Made by a program: the position numbers and the translations under genes. Under the pieces are notes generated by a model. The model was not told the origin of the DNA. It did not search any database and was given only the letters and a program-made list of their open reading frames with translations. From DASXVX01 sp036504075 (lineage in GTDB: Bacteria > Bacillota > Sulfobacillia > Symbiobacteriales > Symbiobacteriaceae): 64,000 nucleotides of DNA. The DNA lies in the NCBI GenBank assembly GCA_036504075.1, contig DASXVX010000010.1, forward strand, positions 1 to 64,000, given 5' to 3'. Positions 40,661-49,080 of this stretch are shown piece by piece. The first letter of the stretch is position 1; each line of letters opens with the position of its first letter.

Positions 40661-41022
40661 GACGCGGCGTCCGGCCAGATGATCATCGTAATGGCGTCCA
40701 GGCGCATCACATCCTCCGGACTCGCCTTGACGATGATCTCACCCCGCAGGTACTTCTGGCTGGGGTTCAGGTCGCCCCAGAACATGTCGCACAGGTCCTC
40801 GGACTTGGCGAACACGACGATGTCAGGGGTGCCTTCGGTACCGGTCGCGAAATCCGTGATCTCCCCCTGGACCACCACCATGGTGAACCAGTCGCCGGTC
40901 TCCCTCGCCTGAAAGTGCAGCCGCTTCGTCCAGTCTTTCTGCATTCGCCGGAGCCGGGCGTTGCCGTTGCACTGCACCTGATAATCCCCCAGGGCCTCCA
41001 GAATCTCGCTGCTCGCAGCCAC
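40657..41022 (-). CDS. SCP2 sterol-carrier-like domain protein
   Basis: This protein has 121 residues, starting at GTG 41022 with AGGAGG upstream. VQCNGNARLRRMQKDWTKRL is followed by a beta-rich core and DLCDMFWGDLNPSQKYLRGE, then IIVKASPEDVMRLDAI. This resembles the SCP2 fold, with its characteristic LxxxxKxxG-like strand near the end. It binds a hydrophobic ligand in known members; here the ligand is unknown. It is coupled to both neighbours in the operon. Confidence 0.6.
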   Translation of the reverse strand: MAASSEILEALGDYQVQCNGNARLRRMQKDWTKRLHFQARETGDWFTMVVVQGEITDFATGTEGTPDIVVFAKSEDLCDMFWGDLNPSQKYLRGEIIVKASPEDVMRLDAITMIIWPDAAS

Positions 41023-41024
41023 CG

Positions 41025-42350
41025 TTACACCTCCTCCGTTTCCCGCGGCCGCCGCCGCCTCGTCTCTTTTCCGCGGGCCGCCGGCTCATCGGCCACGCCG
41101 GCCACAATCGCCGCCATGGCGCCGTCCACCGCGGCCAGCACTTCATCGACCTCTGCCGGCGAAATCACCAGCGACGGCTGCAGCCGCATGACGCTGGGAT
41201 CGTTGCCGGTGTACAGGGCGATGACGCCCCGCTGCGCCAGCTGGTAGCTCATCCGGGGACCCATGGACTGGTCCAGGTACTGCAGCCCGATCATCAGCCC
41301 CCGGCCCCGCACCTCTGCCAGCACTTCGGGATACTTGGCCTGCAGTTGCCGGAAGCCGGCCATGAACCGCTCGCCCATGGCGGTGGCGTGACCGGGCAGA
41401 TCCTGCCCGATAATCTCGTCGATGGTCGCCAGCCCGACCGCGCAACCGAGGTCGGCCCCGCCGAACGTCGACAGGTGAATGTACGGATTGGCCACCAGGA
41501 AGTCGCCCAGCGGCTCCCGGAAAACGGCCGCCGTAATCGGGTAGAGCCCGCCGCCCAAGGACTTGCCCAGGGTCATGATGTCCGGCACGACGCCCTCGTG
41601 CTCGCAGGCGAACAGCTTGCCCGTTCGGCCGAACCCGGTCTGGATTTCGTCGAGAATCAGCAGCGCCCCGGCCCGGTCGCAAATCTCTCGCACGGCCCGG
41701 AGATACCCCGGCGGCGGAACCTGAATGCCGCCCTCGCCCTGAATCGGCTCGATGATGAACGCCGCCGTATCTTCGCCGATGGCGGACGCCAGCGCCTCGG
41801 CGTCGCCGAACGGAATCCGGTCGAAGCCGGGCATCAGCGGGCGGAAGGGATCTTGATAGGCGTCCCGCCCGATGGCGGAGAGCGCGAAGCCGGTATGGCC
41901 GTGGTAGCCTTTTAGCGTGGAGATAATCCGCGGCCGCCGGGTGTACCCCCGCGCCAGTTTGATGGCGAAATCGACGACCTCCCCGCCGGAGGCGCCGAAC
42001 ATGGAATACTTGATGTCCCCCGGCGTGATCTCGGCCAGCCGCTTGGCCAGGTCGGCCTTGGCCTTGCTGCAGATCAGGAAAATTCCCTGGTCCAGTTCAT
42101 CCAGGGCTGCTTTCAGTGCGGCGATAATGTGCGGGTTCCGCCGCCCGGCGTTGAAGGAGCCGGCCGACGTGATGCAGTCGATGTACGAACGTCCGGTCAC
42201 ATCCCAGACCCGGGCCCCTTCCCGCCGTCCTTCAATAATGTCCAGCCCGGCGTGGGCCAGAATGCGGGCCTTCATCGGGTTCACGTATTCGGCAAAGTCA
42301 TGCAGCGCCTGGGTCTTGATCGCCTTCGAATTGGTCGCCTCTGCATCCAT
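41025..42350 (-). CDS. Class III (PLP) aminotransferase
   Basis: From ATG 42350 (GAGGAGGG upstream) this protein has 441 residues. The PLP-binding Asp lies in LLILDEIQTGFGRTGKLFA, and the Schiff-base Lys is in DIMTLGKSLGGGLYPITA. GARVWDVTGRSYIDCITSAGS and MFGASGGEVVDFAIKLAR are family motifs. Relatives act on ornithine, acetylornithine, putrescine or 4-aminobutyrate. Context with a permease and an SCP2 protein does not fix the substrate. Confidence 0.9.
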   Translation of the reverse strand: MDAEATNSKAIKTQALHDFAEYVNPMKARILAHAGLDIIEGRREGARVWDVTGRSYIDCITSAGSFNAGRRNPHIIAALKAALDELDQGIFLICSKAKADLAKRLAEITPGDIKYSMFGASGGEVVDFAIKLARGYTRRPRIISTLKGYHGHTGFALSAIGRDAYQDPFRPLMPGFDRIPFGDAEALASAIGEDTAAFIIEPIQGEGGIQVPPPGYLRAVREICDRAGALLILDEIQTGFGRTGKLFACEHEGVVPDIMTLGKSLGGGLYPITAAVFREPLGDFLVANPYIHLSTFGGADLGCAVGLATIDEIIGQDLPGHATAMGERFMAGFRQLQAKYPEVLAEVRGRGLMIGLQYLDQSMGPRMSYQLAQRGVIALYTGNDPSVMRLQPSLVISPAEVDEVLAAVDGAMAAIVAGVADEPAARGKETRRRRPRETEEV

Positions 42351-42445
42351 GCGCAACCCTCCTCTACCTGTGTAAACGCAGAGCAGTCGAAAAAGGTCGA
42401 TGCTACTCTACGCGAGGAAGGCGAAAAAACTGCCGCATAAATGAA

Positions 42446-42475
42446 AGAGCGCCCCGCCAACAGGCGGGGCGCTCT
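42446..42475 (-). terminator. Terminator of the small membrane gene
   Basis: AGAGCGCCCCGCC pairs with GGCGGGGCGCTCT; on the minus strand it is followed by TTTCATTT. It lies 15 bases past the stop of the gene at 42490-42717. Confidence 0.88.
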
Positions 42476-42489
42476 TGATGTACGTAAGC

Positions 42490-42717
42490 TTACTTCACGA
42501 AGAGGCCAATGGTCTGCTGCAGCAGGTCCGGCGAACCGTACACCAGCATCATGGTCATGCCGACGACAAATACGCCGGTGCTGATAATGGCCGGCACCTT
42601 GACTTTCAGCGGAGGCAACTTCCCGGTGAACAGCATCATGATGCTGGCCCCGAGAATCGCGTTGCTGATCAGAAACAGAACCCAGTCCTTCACCAGTATG
42701 GCCGTGGCGTCGCTCAG
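42490..42717 (-). CDS. Small two-helix membrane protein, probable CTG start
   Basis: A near-perfect AAGGAGGTG lies eight bases before CTG 42717. From there 75 residues follow: DATAILVKDWVLFLISNAIL, a short Lys-rich turn (GKLPPLKVKVP), then a second helix AIISTGVFVVGMTMMLVYG. An in-frame ATG at 42840 would add a polar, poorly conserved-looking extension and lacks a site. CTG initiation is rare but fits the ribosome site. Function unknown. Confidence 0.6.
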   Translation of the reverse strand: MSDATAILVKDWVLFLISNAILGASIMMLFTGKLPPLKVKVPAIISTGVFVVGMTMMLVYGSPDLLQQTIGLFVK

Positions 42718-42896
42718 TGGAGGCACCTCCTTCGCGTTCAATCTGCCAGCGAACAGGCGGTTGGAAAAATTTGTAGAATCAGAGCAATGGACCTTCGGTG
42801 CCACAGTGTTAAGTCTTCCTGACGCTTTATTATAGACCAAGGTGGAACGATGGTCCAGAGCGAATGCCCCACTCGGGGGCGGGAAGGTGCAATAAA

Positions 42897-43205
42897 ATGA
42901 ATCGAGCCGTCTCCGGAATCCTGGCCGAAGCAGAGTCCGGGCGCCCCATCTCCGGCATGCGGGTGCTGGTCGCCAGAATCGCCCCCGTCGGGTTGGAGTT
43001 TCTGGGCGCTGCGATCAGCGGCGATTACGGGCGCTTTCGGATCACGTATGTCCCGTTGGCCATTCCGGCCGACCTGACGCTGCTCGTATGTTCCCCCGCC
43101 GGGCGGCTTTTGTACACAGAGCCGGTGCACCGCAGCATCTCCGGGGCGGAACTGGTCATACAGGTAGAGGTTCCCCGTGCCCGGCTGACCGACGGGCTGA
43201 CCTGA
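42897..43205 (+). CDS. Carboxypeptidase-regulatory-like (transthyretin-like) domain protein
   Basis: From ATG 42897 (AAGGTG upstream) this protein has 102 residues. VSGILAEAESGRPISGMRVL is the typical start of a CarboxypepD-regulatory-like beta sandwich, and ISGDYGRFRITYVP its central turn. No signal peptide is visible, which is odd for a domain usually found outside the cell. It is followed by the VanW gene. Confidence 0.6.
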   Translation: MNRAVSGILAEAESGRPISGMRVLVARIAPVGLEFLGAAISGDYGRFRITYVPLAIPADLTLLVCSPAGRLLYTEPVHRSISGAELVIQVEVPRARLTDGLT

Positions 43206-43255
43206 ACAGAAACCACCCGCCATACGTATTAGTATGCGTGGGGGTGACAGCGGGT

Positions 43256-44536
43256 ATGGGCAAGTGGCTCGGGAGCCTGGGGATGCTCATCTTACTGGTG
43301 GCCGGGCTGGCGACATACGCGGGCAGGCCGCCGGTCTACGCAGTCTGGCTGAACGGCCGGAGCATCGGGACCGGCCGGGACCTGCCGGAGATCGCAGCGA
43401 AAGTCGCCGACACCCTGGAGCAGCAGCGCACCCGCACGGTGACGCTCTCAGCGGGGGAGCAGCGGTGGGAATTCCGCCTGGCCGACCTGGGCATGACCAC
43501 GCCTCCGGTACAGGATGCGATTGCACTGGCGCTGAAGGATGTGGACCGGTCGAGCCGGCTGCCCTGGAAACAGGCGGTCGTCCGGGTCAGCCTGCAGCCG
43601 GACTGGGACGCCGAGCGGCTGGAAATGGCGCTGCTGCCGGTCAAGGCAGCGCTGGCTCGGGCGCCCGTACCGGCAAAGCTGGAGATTCGGAACGAGACGC
43701 CGGTGATTACCCCGGAAGTCATGGGGGCCGCGGTGGACACGGATGGACTGGAGGCGGCTCTGGTGGCGCATCCGGAGGCCGACCGGCTGACGGTGCCCGT
43801 GGCGCCGCAGGCCCCGGCCGTGACGCAAAAGTCGCTGGAGGCCATGCGAATCAAAAAGCTGGTCGCCGAGTGGTCCACCCGCTACGACCCGGCCATTCCC
43901 CGCGGGGAGAACGTGGCCCGGGCGGCCAAGGCGTTCAACGGGCTCATTTTGAAACCGGGTGAAATTCTCTCGTACAACGCGACGGTCGGGCCGGTGGATG
44001 CGGCCAACGGCTGGAAAGAGGCGTTCGTCATTGAAAACGGCCGGCTGGTGCCGGGCATCGGCGGCGGGGTCTGCCAGGTGGCGACCACGTTTTACGGCGC
44101 CGCCCTGCGGGCCAACCTGGAAATCCTGGAACGGCACCAGCACGACCTGGCGGTGACCTACATCGACCCCAGCCAGGATGCAGCCATCGCCCAGGACTAC
44201 CAGGACCTGAAGCTCCGCAACACCACGCTTGGGCATCTCCTGATTCAAACGGAGGCCGAGGACGGCGCGGTCACGTTCCGGTTGTACGGCGACGTGCGGG
44301 AGGGGCAGGAAGTAAAAATCGAGTCCCGGGTGCTCTCCACCACGCCGTACCCCGTCCAGAAAGTGAAGGACGCCGGCCTCGCCCCGGGGCAGACCGTGGT
44401 GAAAAACCATGGCAACTCGGGCTACACGTCGGAGGCCTACCGGCTGGTCTACCAGGACGGGACGCTGCTCAAGAAAGAAAAGCTCTCCCGGGACAGCTAC
44501 CTGCCGACCACGGAAGTCGTGGCGGTCGGCGGCTGA
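43256..44536 (+). CDS. VanW-family protein with G5 domain
   Basis: This protein has 426 residues. An N-terminal membrane anchor (LGSLGMLILLVAGLATYAG) is followed by a peptidoglycan-binding-4-like region (about 40-200). The VanW domain has ILKPGEILSYNATVGPVDA, GRLVPGIGGGVCQVATTFYG and NLEILERHQHDLAVTYIDPS. A C-terminal G5-type domain has KIESRVLSTTPYPVQKVKD. It is anchored outside the membrane and probably acts on cell wall, but VanW chemistry is unknown. A GTG 12 bases upstream is an alternative start. Confidence 0.85.
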   Translation: MGKWLGSLGMLILLVAGLATYAGRPPVYAVWLNGRSIGTGRDLPEIAAKVADTLEQQRTRTVTLSAGEQRWEFRLADLGMTTPPVQDAIALALKDVDRSSRLPWKQAVVRVSLQPDWDAERLEMALLPVKAALARAPVPAKLEIRNETPVITPEVMGAAVDTDGLEAALVAHPEADRLTVPVAPQAPAVTQKSLEAMRIKKLVAEWSTRYDPAIPRGENVARAAKAFNGLILKPGEILSYNATVGPVDAANGWKEAFVIENGRLVPGIGGGVCQVATTFYGAALRANLEILERHQHDLAVTYIDPSQDAAIAQDYQDLKLRNTTLGHLLIQTEAEDGAVTFRLYGDVREGQEVKIESRVLSTTPYPVQKVKDAGLAPGQTVVKNHGNSGYTSEAYRLVYQDGTLLKKEKLSRDSYLPTTEVVAVGG

Positions 44537-44658
44537 CAATAACATCCAGCAAATAAAGGGAACGCCTGAACAGGAGAACGGACAAATACCCGAGAATGTT
44601 CACGTAGGAACTTTAGGTGGAACACCGGTGGTTTGGCCGCCGCGAGGAGGGGAACCCG

Positions 44659-45534
44659 ATGGAAAAGCCCATCGCCCAAGTCCGCTCCTGGCTCATCGCA
44701 GTAGCAGTCGCAGCCGCAGTTTTGGCCCCGGGCGCCGCGCTGGCGGCCGGCCCGGTCGCCACCCCGCCCGCCGCCCCGATCAAGACCGTTCTGGACGGCC
44801 ATGAGCTTGTCTTTGCCCCGCCCCCGGTCATCGCGAACGACCGGACCCTGGTGCCCATGCGCGGCTTGCTGGAGGCCCTGGGTGCGAAAGTTGCCTGGGA
44901 TCAGAGCGCCCGCATGGTAACCGCCAACCTCGGCAGCACGGAGATCAAAGCGGTCATCGGCGACCCGAAAGCGACCGTAAACGGCCGGACCGTCACGCTC
45001 GATGTGGCCCCGGCGATCGTCGCGGACCGGACGTTGGTCCCGCTGCGCTTCTTCGCCGAGAACCTGGGGATGGCCGTGGCCTGGAACGGCGAGACCCGAA
45101 CGATTACAATTGATAGCAAGCGAGGGGAACTCGCCAGTCGTGACGGCGGCACGTTTAACCGCCGGGCCGCTACGGCGGCGCTCCTGGCCAAAAAGCAGGT
45201 CGGCCTGCCGTACTCCTGGGGTGGCACCAGCCCGGAGACGGGCTTCGACTGCAGCGGCCTCGTGACCTACATCGGCGAGCAGGTGGGTGTCGATGTGCCC
45301 CGGACGTCGCAGGAACTCTTCAAGTTCGGTGTAGCGGTTGCGAAGGCCGACCTGGCGCCGGGCGACCTGGTCTTCTTCACGACCTACGAGCCGGGTCCTT
45401 CGCACGTAGGTATTTACGTGGGCGACGGGCTGTTCGTCCACGCCGAAACGCCGGAGGCCGGGGTGAAAACGACCGCACTTGCAAAAGAGTGGTGGGTTTC
45501 GCGATACCTGGGGGCGCGCCGGGTGTTCCGGTAA
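44659..45534 (+). CDS. Secreted NlpC/P60 endopeptidase with copper-amine-oxidase-N-like domain
   Basis: From ATG 44659 (GAGGAGGGG upstream) this protein has 291 residues. It has a signal peptide (to about 29, GAALAAG), then an amine-oxidase-N-like (stalk/SLH-like) module of about 105 residues with the repeated RTLVPMRGLLEALGAKVAW and RTLVPLRFFAENLGMAVAW. The NlpC/P60 domain has catalytic Cys198 (GFDCSGLV) and His249 (PSHVGIYVG). It cleaves peptidoglycan stem peptides. It lies in the wall-related cluster with VanW. Confidence 0.9.
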   Translation: MEKPIAQVRSWLIAVAVAAAVLAPGAALAAGPVATPPAAPIKTVLDGHELVFAPPPVIANDRTLVPMRGLLEALGAKVAWDQSARMVTANLGSTEIKAVIGDPKATVNGRTVTLDVAPAIVADRTLVPLRFFAENLGMAVAWNGETRTITIDSKRGELASRDGGTFNRRAATAALLAKKQVGLPYSWGGTSPETGFDCSGLVTYIGEQVGVDVPRTSQELFKFGVAVAKADLAPGDLVFFTTYEPGPSHVGIYVGDGLFVHAETPEAGVKTTALAKEWWVSRYLGARRVFR

Positions 45535-45556
45535 CGCGACGCGGGGAGGCGGCTGA

Positions 45557-46237
45557 ATGCGGTTCCGCTGGTTTCGCCCGTTTCGTTCGTCTCGCTGGGC
45601 CTGGTGGATCGTCGCGGCGATAGCGGCGGTGGCCCTGCTCCTGGTCTGGCCAAGAGTCGCCCCGGCCTTCAGCGGCAGCGTGAAGGCGGCGGCGGACGTG
45701 TTGGGCCGCACCGGGCGGTGGGGCCCGTTCGTGGTGGTCGGGCTCCAACTGCTGCAGGCGGTAATCTCGCCGCTGCCCGCCTGGCCGGTCACCGTTGCGG
45801 CCGGCGCTCTGTACGGCCCGTGGTGGGGGACGCTCTACTCGCTGATCGGCGGGTCGATTGGCGCGGCCGTCAACTTCCTTCTGGCCCGGCGGCTGGGCGT
45901 GCCGCTGGTGCGCCGCACCCTGGGTGAGACCTGGGTGCAGCGGGCGGGGCGGCTGGGCGCGCTCCATTTTCTCGTGCTGTCGCTGCTGGGGCGGCTGATT
46001 CCGGTGGTCTCCTTCGATGCGGTGGCCTATATCGCCGGCATCAGCCGGATGGAACTGGCGCCCTTCCTGGGCGTCGCCACCCTGGGACAGGCTCCGGCCT
46101 TTTTCGCCTATGCCTACTTCGGCAGCGACCTGGCGGCGGCCCGCGGCGCCGGGCTCCAGGGCAGCCTGCTCATGCTGCTGTTCGTCGGGCTGATCGCCGG
46201 CGGACGCCACGTGTGGCAGAAATTCGCTGCCTCGTGA
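45557..46237 (+). CDS. TVP38/TMEM64 (SNARE-associated) membrane protein
   Basis: This protein has 226 residues and about six helices. VISPLPAWPVTVAAGALYGP and GSIGAAVNFLLARRLGVPLV are the signature loops of the DedA-like VTT family. An Arg-rich N-terminus precedes helix 1. GGGGAGG lies before ATG 45557. Members are probable lipid scramblases or flippase-like proteins. It ends just before the tRNA promoter. Confidence 0.85.
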   Translation: MRFRWFRPFRSSRWAWWIVAAIAAVALLLVWPRVAPAFSGSVKAAADVLGRTGRWGPFVVVGLQLLQAVISPLPAWPVTVAAGALYGPWWGTLYSLIGGSIGAAVNFLLARRLGVPLVRRTLGETWVQRAGRLGALHFLVLSLLGRLIPVVSFDAVAYIAGISRMELAPFLGVATLGQAPAFFAYAYFGSDLAAARGAGLQGSLLMLLFVGLIAGGRHVWQKFAAS

Positions 46238-46250
46238 ATGCCGCCAGGGG

Positions 46251-46280
46251 TTGACTTTCCGCTTGGATCTAGGTTAAAAT
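46251..46280 (+). promoter_or_regulatory. Promoter of the tRNA pair
   Basis: TTGACT (46251-46256), a 17-base spacer, then TTAAAAT (46274-46280). The tRNA-Cys begins 10 bases later, as expected for a stable-RNA promoter. Confidence 0.8.
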
Positions 46281-46290
46281 GCGAAAGCAC

Positions 46291-46365
46291 GGTGGGTTGG
46301 CGAAGTGGTAACGCGGCGGTCTGCAAAACCGTTATCCGTCGGTTCAAATCCGACACCCACCTCCA
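46291..46365 (+). tRNA. tRNA-Cys (GCA)
   Basis: The acceptor stem GGTGGGT pairs with ACCCACC, the anticodon loop CTGCAAA gives GCA, the T loop is GGTTCAAATCC, and CCA is encoded at 46363-46365. Confidence 0.96.
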
Positions 46366-46367
46366 AT

Positions 46368-46443
46368 GCGCGGTTAGCTCAGCTGGGAGAGCACATGATT
46401 GACGTTCATGAGGTCACTGGTTCGATCCCAGTACCGCGCACCA
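46368..46443 (+). tRNA. tRNA-Val (GAC)
   Basis: The acceptor stem GCGCGGT pairs with ACCGCGC, the D arm is AGCTCAGCTGGGAGAGC, the anticodon loop TTGACGT gives GAC between CATGA and TCATG, the T arm is CTGGTTCGATCCCAG, and CCA is encoded. Its 3' 27-29 bases recur at 57088-57114 and 58844-58872. Confidence 0.96.
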
Positions 46444-46449
46444 GATAAC

Positions 46450-46494
46450 GCCAGAAGCGGCAAGCCTGTGAGCTTGCCGCTTCTGGCATTTTGC
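46450..46494 (+). terminator. Terminator of the tRNA pair
   Basis: GCCAGAAGCGGCAAGC pairs with GCTTGCCGCTTCTGGC, followed by ATTTTG. A diverged copy follows the tRNA-Val fragment at 58844-58872. Confidence 0.92.
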
Positions 46495-46499
46495 GCGAC

Positions 46500-46960
46500 A
46501 ACTTAAGCCCGAGAAGTTCTTATAGTACTAACGCGAGCACTCACTTCATTGCCGTTCATCTTCTCCCCATGCCATCCATTCCGTCGAGCAGCGCCAATCC
46601 GGTCTGACCCGAAAGCCGTTGCGAAACGGACTGGGGCTACCTGAAAAAGGGAGAGACCCATGTGATTGTTTGGCTGGGCTTTGGCACCTGGGGGCCGCCG
46701 GTCAGAATTGGGAACACCCCGGAGATCGTGAGTATTCGGGTGCGGTTTGCGGAGGCGTCGTCCCCAGGCGGCTGACTCACCGCACCCGCCAGCCGTTCGG
46801 CGGAACCCCGACGCTGCGTGTGCGCATCTCGTTGTCGTGGTCCCGGCGGGGCGGATTTCCATGAGCCAATTCAGCCCCAGTGCCCAACAGATTCCCCCTG
46901 GCCGGGAGGGGGCACGGCGAAAATGCGACCTGACCCATGGGGTCAGGTCGCCCGCGGAAC
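46500..46960. other. Region without a clear gene; short coding relic
   Basis: The plus-strand stretch 46608-46773 reads TDWGYLKKGETHVIVWLGFG, then TWGPPVRIGNTPEIVSIRV, before a stop. It has no start or ribosome site and is preceded by an in-frame stop. It may be the relic of a small gene. Nothing else is recognisable. Confidence 0.35.
46925..46951 (-). terminator. Hairpin after the CoxG-like gene
   Basis: GCGACCTGACCC and GGGTCAGGTCGC pair around a very short loop, 17 bases past the stop of the minus-strand gene. Confidence 0.7.
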
Positions 46961-46967
46961 GGTTATG

Positions 46968-47405
46968 TCATTCCTCAACTCTGGACTTGATGCCGGTGGC
47001 AAGAGCCGCCATATAACTGGGGACCATGTTCCCCAGCAGAGCGTTCACCATGGGACCCATCAGGCCCCCGGCCTTCAGGGAAAGGCTCAGTTTCACGTCC
47101 GTGGTGTTCCCGGCGGCGGGGCTGGCCACGAAGGCGCCTGATCCCTGCAGGTTCTCATCCACGCCCTGGAGGACGAAGGCGACCCGGCTCGGCTCTTCCC
47201 TGCCCGTGACCTGCGCCCTGAGGGTAATCAGCTTCTGCAGAATACCTACATCTCCCTTGAGTTTCCAAACGGAGTTGTCGGCATCAAGCTCGGTGAAGTC
47301 CTGGTACCCCGGCATCAAGGTGGCCCAGTTCCGGAGGTTGTTGACGAAGGACCAGACTTTGACGATCGGTGCGTTGATGGTGAGCGTATGAGTCACATCC
47401 GGCAT
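46968..47405 (-). CDS. CoxG/SRPBCC-family protein
   Basis: This protein has 145 residues. The N-terminal strand VTHTLTINAPIVKVWSFVNN and the middle WATLMPGYQDFTELDAD match the CO-dehydrogenase subunit G (CoxG) branch of the START/SRPBCC fold, a hydrophobic-ligand-binding pocket. There are no coxMSL genes nearby, so a role in CO oxidation is not supported. It lies 31 bases after the flavoprotein gene on the same strand and may carry that enzyme's hydrophobic substrate. Confidence 0.75.
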   Translation of the reverse strand: MPDVTHTLTINAPIVKVWSFVNNLRNWATLMPGYQDFTELDADNSVWKLKGDVGILQKLITLRAQVTGREEPSRVAFVLQGVDENLQGSGAFVASPAAGNTTDVKLSLSLKAGGLMGPMVNALLGNMVPSYMAALATGIKSRVEE

Positions 47406-47436
47406 CTTTCATCTATCCCTTCATGGGCGTTTGCCC

Positions 47437-49056
47437 CTACGCTTCGCGAGACACTGCGTGCCTGGCGGCGAGATAACCGAAGCACATTCCCGGGCCCAGT
47501 GTGGCGCCGGCACCGGCGTAACCCGGACCCATGATGCTGGCGGTAACGTTGCCGCAGGCGTACAGGCCCTCAATGGGGCGGCTCCGGAGATCCAGAACCT
47601 GGCCATGCGCGTTGGTCTTCAGGCCGCCCTTGGTCCCCAGGCACCCGGCGATGACCTCCACCGCATAGAAGGGAGGCTTGTCCACGGGTGCAACGCAGGG
47701 GTGGATCGGGTGAGTCTTGTCCCCGTAGTAAGTCTCGTAGTAGCTCTCACCCCGGTGGAACTCCGGGTCCTTTCCCGCGCGGGCCGGCTGGTTGAAGCCG
47801 GCGACCGTCTCCTGCAGCCCGGCGGCGTCGATGCCCAGCTTCCCGGCCAGGTCTGCGAGGGTCTCACCGCTGGTAATCCAGGAAGGGACGGGTTCGCCGG
47901 GCATGGCCGTGACCACGGCATATCGCTGCCGGAACTCCTCGTCAAAGACCAGATAGGCCGGGATGTTCGGGTATTCGTAGGCCACGGGGTCAAAAGTGTG
48001 GAACGCCTTGACCATGTCGTTGTAGTTGTACGCTTCGTCCACAAACCTTTGGCCCTTGCGGTTGACGATGATGGAACCCGGGAAGGTCCGCTCGGTAAGC
48101 AGCAGGCGGAAGAGCATGTGCCCGTCCAGTTCCTCGCCGGGCACCCGGACCATGGGCATCCACCACGCTTCGTTCATCAGGCCGATCCGGGCGCCCACCT
48201 CCATGCCGGCGATGATCCCGTCGCCTGTATTCCAGGGCGGGCTGGCGGGAGCCATCTCCGGGCCGCGCAGGAACTCGCGCTCCATCTCTTTGTTCCACTC
48301 AAACCCGCCGCAGGCAAGGATGACGCCCTTGCGGGCCCGGAAGGCCAACGGGCGGCCATCACGCTCCGCAATCACGCCCTCTACGGTGCCGTTTCGCGTC
48401 AGCCCCGTCAGGCGGGTCTGCGGGAACAGCTTGACCCCGCGGTCCAGGCATCCCTTAAGTAGAGCGCCGACCAGGGCCGAGCCCATCGTGGCGATGCCAT
48501 CCTGCATCCGCTGCCCGATGAGGTTGAAGTCGAAGTTCTGAATCAGGCCCCAGTCCTCCCACTCCCGCACGGTAAAGGGCGGAAACACCGGACTGCGGCG
48601 CAGACGAGGCATCTCATCCCCCAGCACCTTGGTGTCGAAGACCTTGTTGTCGAGAGACCGACCGCCCGTCTTGCCACCCGGCCACTCGGGGTGATAGTCC
48701 GGGTAGACCGGTGAAGACTCGGTGCGAACCGGCGTTCTGGCCTCCAGATACCGGATCACGTCCGCCATGGTCTTCACGTATAGTTCCAGCATGTCCGGGT
48801 CGCTCTGGCCCATGGTCACCTTATTGAGGTAAGTCATGGCCTCCTCACGGGAATCGGGGATGCCCACCTCGTCCATGTGGTGGTTCAGCGGCACCCAGAT
48901 CATGCCCCCCGAGACCGCTGACGACCCGCCGTACTTGTCGGAGCGCTCCAGGACCGCCACCCTGGCGCCGCCGTCGGCGGCGAAGATAGCAGCCGTGAGG
49001 CCGGCGGCGCCCGACCCTACCACGACGACATCAAACTCGTGATCCCACGCAGTCAT
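47437..49056 (-). CDS. FAD-dependent fumarate reductase / 3-ketosteroid dehydrogenase-like flavoprotein
   Basis: From ATG 49056 (GGGAGG eight bases upstream) this protein has 539 residues. The FAD-binding dinucleotide fold is FDVVVVGSGAAGLTAAIFAA with VLERSDKYGGSSAVSGG, and the C-terminal FAD loop is IEGLYACGNVTASIMGPGYA with GATLGPGMCFGYLAARHA. The domain architecture matches KstD and soluble fumarate-reductase-type flavoproteins. The catalytic domain has TERTFPGSIIVNRKGQRFVD. The substrate is not evident; it may be a steroid-like or unsaturated carboxylic compound. Confidence 0.85.
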   Translation of the reverse strand: MTAWDHEFDVVVVGSGAAGLTAAIFAADGGARVAVLERSDKYGGSSAVSGGMIWVPLNHHMDEVGIPDSREEAMTYLNKVTMGQSDPDMLELYVKTMADVIRYLEARTPVRTESSPVYPDYHPEWPGGKTGGRSLDNKVFDTKVLGDEMPRLRRSPVFPPFTVREWEDWGLIQNFDFNLIGQRMQDGIATMGSALVGALLKGCLDRGVKLFPQTRLTGLTRNGTVEGVIAERDGRPLAFRARKGVILACGGFEWNKEMEREFLRGPEMAPASPPWNTGDGIIAGMEVGARIGLMNEAWWMPMVRVPGEELDGHMLFRLLLTERTFPGSIIVNRKGQRFVDEAYNYNDMVKAFHTFDPVAYEYPNIPAYLVFDEEFRQRYAVVTAMPGEPVPSWITSGETLADLAGKLGIDAAGLQETVAGFNQPARAGKDPEFHRGESYYETYYGDKTHPIHPCVAPVDKPPFYAVEVIAGCLGTKGGLKTNAHGQVLDLRSRPIEGLYACGNVTASIMGPGYAGAGATLGPGMCFGYLAARHAVSREA

Positions 49057-49080
49057 TTGCATAACCTCCCTGGGATGGTA

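Noticed and set aside
39122..40912. Long plus-strand open frame across the permease gene
   Set aside because: Shadow of the minus-strand permease, which has 12 helices and family motifs.
46968..47405. Assignment to an aerobic CO dehydrogenase operon
   Set aside because: No coxM, coxS or coxL gene is present; only the carrier-type fold is supported.
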